Part shown: in pieces, positions 1 through 7,785 of the stretch
How the letters are laid out: the number at the start of each line of letters is the position of its first letter
How positions within the stretch are numbered: the first letter of the stretch is position 1
Assembly: GCA_965243695.1 (NCBI GenBank)
Contig: CBDEWC010000046.1
Span: forward strand, 12,769 to 76,768
Reading direction: 5' to 3'
Length of the DNA: 64,000 nucleotides
Origin: JAKVCB01 sp965243695
GTDB taxonomy: Bacteria > Planctomycetota > Planctomycetia > Pirellulales > Lacipirellulaceae
Program-made: the position numbers and the translations under genes
The notes under the pieces: model-generated
What the model saw: the letters and a program-made list of their open reading frames with translations, nothing else
What the model was told of the DNA's origin: nothing
Databases searched by the model: none

Positions 1-2
1 TA

Positions 3-617
3 TGGACGGCCAGCACCTCTATCGCCGACGAGATTGAAGGCCGTACGGCCATTACCTTGCTTTCCAAACCCATTAGCCGTCGGCAATTTGTACTTGGCAA
101 ATTCCTCGGTATTATTTGGCCAATCCTGGTCTTCTTTGTATTGCTTGGCCTGGTCTTGATGGTCGCGGTGTCCTTCAAGGTCGTTTATGATGCGCGCGAA
201 ACGGCCAATCCAAATCCCGATTGGCAACTCTGTTATGATGAAATGATGCGTGTTGTACCCGGGCTGGTGCTTGCTTTCCTCGAAACTGTCGTTCTTGCAT
301 CCATCAGCGTCGCAATTTCAACACGTCTCCCCTTCATACCCAACCTGATTATTTGCGGTTCCATCTATGTGCTGGGGCACCTGGGAACCCGCATCGTGCA
401 GTCCTCCGCCGTCCAACTGGAGTTTGTCGGCTTTATCGGCCGCCTGGTGGCACTCGTGCTACCGGTGCTCGACCATTTCAACATCCAAGCAGCTGTAGCG
501 GGCGGAGTCGACGTGCCAGCCGCGTACCTTGGCTGGGCCCTGGCCTACTGCATTCTCTATTGCACCGTGGCCATGTTGTTGGCACTGATCCTGTTCGAAG
601 ATCGCGATCTCGCCTAG
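3..617 (+). CDS. ABC-2 type transporter permease, 3' part
   Basis: This is the C-terminal part of an integral membrane permease; the frame is open from the left edge, so the true start lies outside the window. The visible N-terminus contains the run EIEGRTAITLLSKP followed by RRQFVLGKFLG. This stretch is typical of the cytoplasmic loop of ABC-2 family permeases that pair with a NatA-like ATPase. About five hydrophobic segments follow (LVFFVLLGLVLMVAV, LAFLETVVLASISVAIS, FIPNLIICGSIYVLG, GFIGRLVALVLPVL and the last 25 residues). The protein ends ILFEDRDLA, where the final loop normally closes. The substrate cannot be told. The gene converges on the lipid A operon with 37 bp between the stops. 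Its ATPase partner would lie upstream, outside the window. Confidence 0.8.
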   Translation, partial: WTASTSIADEIEGRTAITLLSKPISRRQFVLGKFLGIIWPILVFFVLLGLVLMVAVSFKVVYDARETANPNPDWQLCYDEMMRVVPGLVLAFLETVVLASISVAISTRLPFIPNLIICGSIYVLGHLGTRIVQSSAVQLEFVGFIGRLVALVLPVLDHFNIQAAVAGGVDVPAAYLGWALAYCILYCTVAMLLALILFEDRDLA

Positions 618-654
618 CGAAAAGGGTACGGCAGGAGAAGCCAACGCACCTGGA

Positions 655-1764
655 TCAACCTGCCTTCCGCCGCTGGGGAACATCTCGGTCCCAGGAAGTG
701 GGATCATAGAGAATGGGCGACGCCGGCATCGCCCGTGGACCACACCGCTTGCTTCCTGCTCCGTCCCAACTGTGATTTGCAATTTGATCAAGAATAAGTT
801 CAGCCACGGCCACGGCATTACGACCGGCAACACCATCTACCTGCGGGGCTCTCCGTTGCTGAATGGCACGAACCAGATCGCGTTGCTCTTCTTCGATCGC
901 ATTAACCTGCGGAGGGTGATAGACCTGCTTGACGAGCAGTTCTTCGAACATGTGCTTTTTCCAGTAGGCCACGTCATCCGCTGCAATTTCGCCAAATTCC
1001 AACTCGCGTTTCAAGACATCTTCTCGGGGAGCAACCAACGTCGCCTGTGCCTTGGCAAAATCAATTGATGCAAAACAGCTGGCGGTCGTGACCTGCATGG
1101 TGCGACGCATTTCGTAACTCACCCGCGAGGCCGTTAGTTGGGCCACACAACCCGTAGCAAAGGTAAGTCGAACGCTAGCCATGTCTTCCTGGTCCCCGAG
1201 CACGGAGATCCCAAGCGCGTCAACCTGAGTAACCGGGGCATCCACCAGGGCAAGGATGATATCCAAATCGTGGATCATCACATCCAGCACAACGCCAATA
1301 TCGGTCGACCGAAACGAGTACCCACTGGTACGAGTGGCCTCAATATACTTCGGGTCTTTGAGCTTGCTGGCAACACAGGTAAAAGCCGGATTGAATCGCT
1401 CCACATGCCCAACCTGAAGTACGCTTCCTTGTCGATCGGCACACCGAAGAAGCTCCTCAGCTTCGGCAACCGTCGATGCAAGCGGTTTCTCAACCAACAG
1501 CGACAAACCTCCCTTGATCAATTGCCGGCCAATATCGCAATGCGTAAAAGTTGGCGTCGCCAATACGGCCGCATCGACCTGGTCCACGATCTCGCGAAAA
1601 TCTGCGACCGGCCTGCAGCCCGCTTCCTGAGCAACCCGTTGCCGTGACTCTTTGAGCGGATCACAGACGGCAACCAGTTCGACGTCGTCAAGCTGCGCTG
1701 CGATCTTCGCGTGAAATCGACCTAAATGGCCAGCACCAACAACTGCCAAACGAATAGGAGTCAC
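655..1764 (-). CDS. Gfo/Idh/MocA-family NAD(P)-dependent oxidoreductase next to lpxA
   Basis: A 369-residue oxidoreductase. The N-terminus carries the Rossmann dinucleotide motif VVGAGHLGRFHA (residues 8-19), and the family EKP motif is at residues 92-94 (LLVEKPLAS). The C-terminal half fits the alpha/beta substrate domain. Its ATG overlaps the lpxA stop by four bases (ATGA), so the two are translationally coupled. It is the last gene of skp-lpxC-lpxA-Gfo/Idh. In Acidithiobacillus and Leptospira a Gfo/Idh enzyme (GnnA) near lpxA oxidises UDP-GlcNAc at C3 so that GnnB can aminate it and LpxA can N-acylate it. A similar nucleotide-sugar role is a reasonable inference, but no aminotransferase is adjacent. 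The last ~35 residues are unusually basic and proline-rich and may lie beyond the fold. Confidence 0.85.
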   Translation of the reverse strand: MTPIRLAVVGAGHLGRFHAKIAAQLDDVELVAVCDPLKESRQRVAQEAGCRPVADFREIVDQVDAAVLATPTFTHCDIGRQLIKGGLSLLVEKPLASTVAEAEELLRCADRQGSVLQVGHVERFNPAFTCVASKLKDPKYIEATRTSGYSFRSTDIGVVLDVMIHDLDIILALVDAPVTQVDALGISVLGDQEDMASVRLTFATGCVAQLTASRVSYEMRRTMQVTTASCFASIDFAKAQATLVAPREDVLKRELEFGEIAADDVAYWKKHMFEELLVKQVYHPPQVNAIEEEQRDLVRAIQQRRAPQVDGVAGRNAVAVAELILDQIANHSWDGAGSKRCGPRAMPASPILYDPTSWDRDVPQRRKAG

Positions 1765-2567
1765 GCTGCCTTCCTTCTTTCTCGGCCACGACCATGACGC
1801 CCATCCTGCTGGCCAGCAACAAACGTCAAAAGCGAATTCACTTCCGAAGCCAAGTGCCCGTTTCCACGCAAAATCTCCCGGGCAGGCTCTAATCCAATCT
1901 TGCCGCGGTAGATCAGACGGTGAGCTTCGGCAAGGCTGTCGATAACCTCCGCCGTAAAATTGTGCCGCTTTAATGCCACAATATTAATACATCGCGGGCG
2001 GGCAGGTGCCCCCTCGCACAACATGAATGGTGGCACGTCGTGAAGCACACGGCTCAACCCACCCACAAAACTGTAACTCCCAATCGTGGCGTAGTGATGG
2101 ACCCCCACCGCACCCGAAATGGAAGCATAATCTTCCACATGAACATGACCACCCAAAAGAGCACAATTCGCCATAATCACATGATCACCCAGCTTGCAAT
2201 CGTGTGCGACGTGAGAGCACGCCATCAACATATTGTTGTTCCCGATCAAGGTAACACCATCTTCTTTTTCACTCCCCCGATTGATCGTCACACTTTCGCG
2301 AATGATATTCCCATCCCCGATGACCACCTGCGTATTGCTACCGGTATAGCTCAGGTCTTGTGGCTCCCCCCCAATAACCGCACCTGGATAGATCTCATTG
2401 TTGTGCCCCAGGGTCACCTTCCCCATAACCGTGACACCGCTCACAAGACGTGTGCCGGAGTGAATCCTGACCTGGGGACCAATCGTACAAAAAGGGCCAA
2501 TTTCAACATCTGTGTCGATTTCAGCTTGAGGGTCAATCCAGGCATTCGCCGCAATGCAAGTAGCCAT
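1761..2567 (-). CDS. lpxA: acyl-[ACP]-UDP-N-acetylglucosamine O-acyltransferase
   Basis: LpxA transfers a 3-hydroxyacyl chain from acyl carrier protein to UDP-GlcNAc (or its 3-amino analogue), the first step of lipid A synthesis in the cytoplasm. The 268 residues match the family length of about 260. The N-terminal two thirds is a left-handed beta helix of hexapeptide repeats (IDTDVEIGPFCTIGPQ, VTLGHNNEIYPGAVIGG). The catalytic histidine is in HVAHDCKLGDH (H122). The block GGLSRVLHDVPPFMLCEG corresponds to the family's VGGCSGVAQDVPPY region, and a helical C-terminal domain follows. The gene sits 58 bp after lpxC and overlaps the downstream Gfo/Idh gene by four bases, so these act as one operon. 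The presence of lpxC and lpxA indicates that this planctomycete makes a lipid A-type molecule. Confidence 0.95.
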   Translation of the reverse strand: MATCIAANAWIDPQAEIDTDVEIGPFCTIGPQVRIHSGTRLVSGVTVMGKVTLGHNNEIYPGAVIGGEPQDLSYTGSNTQVVIGDGNIIRESVTINRGSEKEDGVTLIGNNNMLMACSHVAHDCKLGDHVIMANCALLGGHVHVEDYASISGAVGVHHYATIGSYSFVGGLSRVLHDVPPFMLCEGAPARPRCINIVALKRHNFTAEVIDSLAEAHRLIYRGKIGLEPAREILRGNGHLASEVNSLLTFVAGQQDGRHGRGRERRKAA

Positions 2568-2625
2568 AACAGATATTTTCGAGAATTGAAAGAATATGGT
2601 GGGTCAAAATAGGATTATCAAATTA

Positions 2626-3498
2626 CTAAGCGCATCTGCTCGTCGCCAACAAGTCTCCTGACTGCTTAACGACCGACCCTACCAATGCCGCATTAAGCGA
2701 ATGGCCGCTTCGATTGGCAATAACGTGCCCTACGATCGGACAATTTGCGAGGGCCAAATCACCAACGACATCAAGGATCTTGTGGCGCACACATTCATCT
2801 ACAAACCGCAACGAATTTGCAATCGGGCCAGCCGAATTGAAAATCAACAAGTCACTCGGAGTCACCCGCTCTCCCAAACCTTGGGACATCAGCAAGCGTG
2901 CCTCTTCCTCCAGCAGAAAGGTTCGACAGGAAGCCAACTCCTGCCGAAATGTCTCCGGCGTAATCTCCACAGTGAGTGACTGCCTGCCAATCGGCCCCGA
3001 ACCGTAATCAAGCCGATACTCGATCGACAACCCGGCCACCCGCGGCGGATTGATCTCGATCCAGGCCTGCTCATCACCAAATCGCAACTGCCGGTCGACC
3101 TGCAACGGGCACACTGGCAGACTCTGGTCGAGAATTCCAGCTCGATCGAGTGCTTCAACAAATGCCAGCGATGAACCGTCGCAACCTGGCAACTCTGCCG
3201 CATCGACCCAAACATCGCAATTGTCGATCCCAAGTCCACTGAGTGCCGCCAGAACATGTTCCACCATCTCAACTCGCACATCACCAACTTGCAAGCAGGT
3301 ACGGCGAGGAACCGCAACCCGGCACCCTACGTCCACCGGCAGACGCACAGGCTGAGGAAGATCACCGCGAACAAACGCCACACCAGAGTCCGCCTTTGCC
3401 GGGCGGAATTCGACCCGCACATCCTGCCCGCTCCAATAACCAAAACCGGTCACAGCGACTCGCTGGGCGATTGTGCGTTGACAACGCAACGAAGACAT
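2626..3498 (-). CDS. lpxC: UDP-3-O-acyl-N-acetylglucosamine deacetylase
   Basis: LpxC removes the N-acetyl group from UDP-3-O-acyl-GlcNAc, the committed step of lipid A synthesis, using a zinc ion. All key residues are visible. VEMVEHVLAALSGLGIDNC holds the catalytic Glu and the first zinc His. DECVRHKILDVVGDLAL holds the second His and the zinc Asp. NRSGHSLNAALV holds the catalytic His near the C-terminus. The length of 290 residues is close to the single-domain family norm, so this is not the LpxC-FabZ fusion found in some phyla. It lies between skp (191 bp upstream) and lpxA (58 bp downstream). Confidence 0.95.
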   Translation of the reverse strand: MSSLRCQRTIAQRVAVTGFGYWSGQDVRVEFRPAKADSGVAFVRGDLPQPVRLPVDVGCRVAVPRRTCLQVGDVRVEMVEHVLAALSGLGIDNCDVWVDAAELPGCDGSSLAFVEALDRAGILDQSLPVCPLQVDRQLRFGDEQAWIEINPPRVAGLSIEYRLDYGSGPIGRQSLTVEITPETFRQELASCRTFLLEEEARLLMSQGLGERVTPSDLLIFNSAGPIANSLRFVDECVRHKILDVVGDLALANCPIVGHVIANRSGHSLNAALVGSVVKQSGDLLATSRCA

Positions 3499-3689
3499 GA
3501 GAATTCAACTCTCAAACAGGAGGTAGGAATTGTCCGGGGTGGACTCGTCGGCTACGATCACGCTCTCGCTCTCGCGACTTTGCTACAAAAGACCGAAAAC
3601 AATCACTTGCCATCCTGCCCACCCACGCCACAATCCCGAAAGCACAATACCTCTCGAAACGCGGCATGAAGAGCAGAGAACGACTCCCC

Positions 3690-4319
3690 CTAACGAGGGA
3701 TCTGCTTTGAATCGGGCTGCGATGCTGCACGCGTATCACGATTCAAGAGGCCCAGCACATCGGGCGTAATATCAATACTGTTGTGAAACACAACCGGCTT
3801 GTTAATCGCCCGCAGCACGTCATCACGTCGATTTGGATCGGGTGTCTCTCCATTGAACCGCAACACCAGCCCAATATTTTGCCGTTGGGCATAGTACTTA
3901 ACGGCTTCGTTCACTTCGAGATAAGTCTGGTGGTAGACTTTGGCTTCACGCTCAAGAAAGTCTTTACGAAGCTGAGTCATCTCGAGATTGAAGTCCGCCT
4001 TTTGACGAGCAACCTCTTCGTCAAGGCGCTTGTATTCCGGCGTCCCCAAATTGTACTCATTGCGTTCAGCCTCCTTTTGGGCAATGCCTTCGCGCTTGGA
4101 CTTGAGCGACTGCTCAATTCCTTGCATCTCACCCTTCATCCCATCCATAGTCGCTTTAAAGCGCTGGTGGTTTTTGAAGATATACCCCACATCAACGACT
4201 GCAGTACCAAACTTGGTCGCATTAGCGCCAGCCTGATTCTGAGCCAGTGCAGTGGAAATGAATGAAACTTGGGCCGACAGGGCAGCGGCCAACACGACGG
4301 GAATTACGTGAGCTCTCAC
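3690..4319 (-). CDS. OmpH/Skp-family periplasmic chaperone
   Basis: A 209-residue exported protein of the Skp/OmpH family, which holds unfolded outer-membrane proteins in the periplasm. I chose the GTG start because a strong Shine-Dalgarno AAGGAG lies seven bases before it and a signal peptide (VRAHVIPVVLAAALSAQVSF...ALAQ) begins exactly there. The open frame continues 45 codons further upstream without such a signal. The mature part starts with KFGTAVVDVGYIFKNHQRF, the usual beta-strand/helix entry. It continues as a long charged coiled coil (roughly residues 55-135) and returns to a VVFHNSIDITPDVL strand. Its position before lpxC matches the common skp-lpx arrangement in Gram-negative bacteria. 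A BamA gene, often found upstream, is absent here. Confidence 0.88.
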   Translation of the reverse strand: MRAHVIPVVLAAALSAQVSFISTALAQNQAGANATKFGTAVVDVGYIFKNHQRFKATMDGMKGEMQGIEQSLKSKREGIAQKEAERNEYNLGTPEYKRLDEEVARQKADFNLEMTQLRKDFLEREAKVYHQTYLEVNEAVKYYAQRQNIGLVLRFNGETPDPNRRDDVLRAINKPVVFHNSIDITPDVLGLLNRDTRAASQPDSKQIPR

Positions 4320-4740
4320 GTCAGCACTCCTTGCTGATTGGTGGTCATCCTTGACCGATACGTGGGGGTAGCCAGAGCTTCGCCAGAAAAGGACCGTGGC
4401 GTGAAACCTGACCTTGAAAACGCGGGGCGTATTTTGTCGAGAAGCCTCCCCCACGTAAAGACCAGTTAACTGCAGATTTCAAAATGGTTCCAAGCCCACT
4501 CCGCAGATGGCCCAATCAGGCAGCCAATAGGGGCCTCAAAAAGAATCGAACCACCACTTCCGTAGTACCGATAGCACCCACCCGACTGCAACCGCCGCCA
4601 AAAACGTATGGCTCGAAGCTCCCTGTCGGAGGTGCAATTCAAAACCGTGGCAGTTGCAATGGTACCATTCTGCAGCAAAGAAAGATTCAATCCGCACCGT
4701 TTGCCCATTGGTTGGATTCCGAAGGGCCCAAATAAGGACC
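4320..4740. other. gene-free stretch upstream of skp
   Basis: No convincing coding frame is seen on either strand; the short open frames have no signal for translation and no recognisable family. The part next to the skp start must contain the promoter of the skp-lpx operon, but I could not pick a clear -35/-10 pair. Confidence 0.5.
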
Positions 4741-6759
4741 CTATCGCGGCGGATCAAGCGTCACCGTCAGTTCCTGTTCTTTGCCTGACCGGCGAACCAC
4801 CACGGGAACCGTGTCTCCGGCCGAATATTTTCGCAATGCCCCGTCAAAATCCTCGAGGTTTCCGACCCGATAATCTCCCAACTTCACAATCACGTCACCT
4901 GACTGGAGTCCCGCTTTCTCTGCCGGACTACCAGGACCTGTACCACTGATGGCATAACCCCCGCTTGCTTCCGCAAAATTGGGAATACTGCCGAAATAGG
5001 GCCGCGGGTTAGCCCTTCGGTCCCCCAGCGGTTTTTGGGCGACCTTGACATAGGTTACCCGCTCGGGGGCGTTTGCGATAAGAACAGTCAAATCGGTCAC
5101 AAATTGGCTGACCTTTCGCATACCGGCCACATTCAACAAATGGAAGTCATCGCTTGGCCGATGGTAATCTGAATGGGCCCCTGTAAAGAAATGCAAGACA
5201 GGAATCTCTTTGGCGTAAAAGGAAGAATGATCACTCGGACCAAATCCGCCAGTACTTGGCGTGATTTCAAACCCAAAGTTTTCGTTCAACTCTTCAATCC
5301 ATACTCCAAACTGTTCGCTGGTGCCCGTTCCGTTGATGATCAAGGTGTTGTCCTTCATTCGGCCAACCATGTCGAAGTTCAACATGGCAACGGTATCTTC
5401 CAGCGGAAATAACGGATCACGCACATACTCGGCACTCCCCAAAAGACCAATTTCTTCGCCCGAGAATGCCACGAACACCACTCGTCGAGCAAGAGGTTCG
5501 CTGCGATTCACCAGGCTGCGGGCAACTTCCAACAGAACCGCCACCCCAGACGCATTGTCGTCCGCCCCATTGTGGATTTCTTCGCTGCCAGGCTTGGCAG
5601 ATCCCTCCTGCCCAAGTCCCAAATGATCAAAATGGGCCCCCACAATTATGGTTTCCTCGGCCAGCCCGCCCGCTCCTTCTAGAACCCCGACCACGTTGCG
5701 AGCTTCCACCTGCTCCCTCTGAATCTGCACTTCACCAGCCAGGCGCCACGCTTTGATATCGAAACTGTCGGGGTCCAAGGTACGATCAATCTGCGTCTCG
5801 ATTTCAGCTAAACTCGCATGCCCGCTTGCAGCCAACAAATCGTTGATAACGCCACGCCGAACATGAAAAGCCGGAATCTCCCGCGTTTCGCCATCGGCCC
5901 CTGCCCGGGTGAATTCTAAAACCGGGTCCCGCTCTGCCTCGAGTTGTGACTTGTAATGGTCGAGGTCGCTGCGGAGCTTATTGGCTTCCTCCGGCTGCTT
6001 GTCCCCTACTGCTGCCAATTCCTCTTCGGCCACCTTAATCCGCTTCTTCCACTGCCCCAACCTGGAGTCGATTTCATACAAATCTGTACAAAAAATGACC
6101 GCTGCAGCACCATGCTGGAAGGCATTGCTAATCTTTTTGCGAAAAGGTGCGTGCTCTGAATGATCGGTACCATCAAAAACACTGTGGGGATTGTCCTGTT
6201 GTGGCTCATGGCGCAGGATGACAACTGCTTTGCCTGTGACGTCGACGTTACCGTAATCATCATAGTCAGCTTCAGGGGCAGTAATGCCATAACCAACAAA
6301 AGCGATCGGCAAGTCAAATATTCCCACACCTCCTATGGCGAGCGGAGTAAAGTCTTTGTCAAGCGCAAGCTCCACCGCGGCCGGTACGCTACCACCACCA
6401 GCAGATCCATAAAGCCCACAGGTGTTAATTTTTCCAAGTTGAGCACCAACGGTCACGTCAAACGTTTGGTAAGGCTCGCCGTTGTAGACCTGAGTCTCCA
6501 ACCCAATTCGCTGAAACTCATCGCGAATGAACTCGGCAGCTTGACGAATACCTGCAGACCCCATGGCTCGCCCTCGAAGGGCGTCAGAAGCAAGAAATCG
6601 AGCCGACTTTGCCAAACGCCGCTCGGCTTCCTGCCCCGGTTCGGCGGACACCCGCCCTGGACCGCTCACCAACAGCAGTAACACCAGGCAACAGCTAGCA
6701 GAGAGTACGTATTTCTTGTTTCTTTTCGGGACTATCATGAGATGCTTAAAAAACTCCAT
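4741..6759 (-). CDS. secreted M28-family metallopeptidase with PA and PDZ domains
   Basis: A 672-residue exported aminopeptidase-like enzyme. It has a signal peptide (basic MIVPKRNKK then a leucine-rich core ending near RVSAEPG). An insert resembling a protease-associated (PA) domain spans about residues 130-330. The M28 catalytic domain holds two-zinc ligands in VGAHFDHLG (H377), NGADDNASG (D400), FSGEEIGLLG (E435/E436), NFDMVGR (D463) and SDYHRPSDD (H533). A C-terminal PDZ domain covers about residues 590-670, with the loop AISGTGPGSPAEKAGLQSGD. The family releases N-terminal amino acids from peptides using two Zn ions; the PDZ domain probably binds partners or substrates. It is a single gene divergent from the receiver gene. 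An alternative start seven codons downstream would give a more standard signal peptide. Confidence 0.9.
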   Translation of the reverse strand: MEFFKHLMIVPKRNKKYVLSASCCLVLLLLVSGPGRVSAEPGQEAERRLAKSARFLASDALRGRAMGSAGIRQAAEFIRDEFQRIGLETQVYNGEPYQTFDVTVGAQLGKINTCGLYGSAGGGSVPAAVELALDKDFTPLAIGGVGIFDLPIAFVGYGITAPEADYDDYGNVDVTGKAVVILRHEPQQDNPHSVFDGTDHSEHAPFRKKISNAFQHGAAAVIFCTDLYEIDSRLGQWKKRIKVAEEELAAVGDKQPEEANKLRSDLDHYKSQLEAERDPVLEFTRAGADGETREIPAFHVRRGVINDLLAASGHASLAEIETQIDRTLDPDSFDIKAWRLAGEVQIQREQVEARNVVGVLEGAGGLAEETIIVGAHFDHLGLGQEGSAKPGSEEIHNGADDNASGVAVLLEVARSLVNRSEPLARRVVFVAFSGEEIGLLGSAEYVRDPLFPLEDTVAMLNFDMVGRMKDNTLIINGTGTSEQFGVWIEELNENFGFEITPSTGGFGPSDHSSFYAKEIPVLHFFTGAHSDYHRPSDDFHLLNVAGMRKVSQFVTDLTVLIANAPERVTYVKVAQKPLGDRRANPRPYFGSIPNFAEASGGYAISGTGPGSPAEKAGLQSGDVIVKLGDYRVGNLEDFDGALRKYSAGDTVPVVVRRSGKEQELTVTLDPPR

Positions 6760-7082
6760 ATCAAGCGTGGAAGGAGATGCCGCAAAGTGTCGAACCCTTC
6801 AGCAACTCGCGTGGCAATCACCACCATTTTAGGCCAATCCTCCTGGTGAAACCCAAAACAACATGACCGCCATCCATTTCCCAGTGGCGACTCACTATGC
6901 CACGCAACTTGGCAGTCGGCTCGCCGCTAGCAACCCGCGGTTTGCGCTGAAATTATAGGACAAGCACCTCAGCTAAGCGATTGGAAGAATCTTGTGGCAA
7001 TTCGATTTTGACAAGCCCAGGAGAAGCCGTTACTCTCCGCACCCCGCCTGGAATCCTTCCCCTTCGTGCTGGAGACTTACTG
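6760..7082. other. divergent intergenic region between M28 peptidase and receiver gene
   Basis: No gene seen. It must hold the outward-facing promoters of the two divergent genes. The codons between 6981 and 7083 are open in the receiver frame, but they lack a ribosome site and do not look like part of a receiver fold. Confidence 0.4.
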
Positions 7083-7445
7083 TTGTCTACCTCTCCGTGT
7101 GTGTTAATTGTTGACGAATCGGACGAGTCGCGGGAAGTCCTCAGCGAGCTTCTCGAGCGGCATGGCGCCGTTGCGGTCGGGACTGATCGTGCCGACAAAG
7201 CCGCTGAGTTGACCTGCGAACACCGCCCCGACATCATCGTATTTGACGTTGAAAGCGATCATTCGGACTGTTACGACGCCAGCCGCCGACTAGCCGTTGT
7301 GGCAAAATCCAACGAGACGCCTGTCATCATGCTGGGAAGTGTCCGCCGCGGCAATTCTGGCCTCCCGAGTGGACAATTTGTGGCCAAGCCCTACCACTAC
7401 GGGCCTCTGCTCCGTAAAATTGAAGGTCTCCTGGCTGCCGGATAA
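7083..7445 (+). CDS. stand-alone response-regulator receiver protein
   Basis: A 120-residue CheY-like receiver domain with no output domain. The fold landmarks are VLIVDESDESREVL (acidic pocket D11), DIIVFDVES (phospho-acceptor D55) and FVAKPYHYGPLL (conserved K102). I chose the TTG start because GGAG lies eight bases before it and the receiver fold begins seven codons later. An upstream in-frame start would add 34 residues of no recognisable fold. The gene lies 340 bp upstream of the FHA-GAF histidine kinase on the same strand, so it may accept phosphate from that kinase (inference). No DNA-binding domain follows, so it would signal by protein contact. Confidence 0.75.
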   Translation: MSTSPCVLIVDESDESREVLSELLERHGAVAVGTDRADKAAELTCEHRPDIIVFDVESDHSDCYDASRRLAVVAKSNETPVIMLGSVRRGNSGLPSGQFVAKPYHYGPLLRKIEGLLAAG

Positions 7446-7785
7446 CGCAGGCAGGACGGAACACTCGTCTTCTTCAATGTTTCTTGATTTGGCCAACCCG
7501 CGTTTTTTAGGTTGTTTTGGTCCACGACAAAAACGGTCGTCGCAATAGAATAACCTGGAAAAGCATGCTTGGCAGAAGATGGATGAATTTGGGTACCAGC
7601 ATGGCTTCTATAAACTAAGGGGAACAGGTTCAAGTGCGCAAGCCCGTTGAGGCACCCTCTGCTGTCGCCACGGGTTCTTCACGCTACGCGTTTGTCACCG
7701 TTGCGGACTCGTAAAGAATTCCAAACCGTTTGAGACCGCGTTCATTTATCATTTTTCAACTCGCAAACAACAGAATTAGTTTACT
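7446..7785. other. intergenic region between receiver and histidine kinase genes
   Basis: No gene recognised. The overlapping short frames in this stretch are shadows without ribosome sites. It probably contains the kinase promoter. Confidence 0.4.

Noticed and set aside
2040..2612. 190-codon gene antisense to lpxA
   Set aside because: Shadow of the hexapeptide-repeat gene; composition reflects the repeats.
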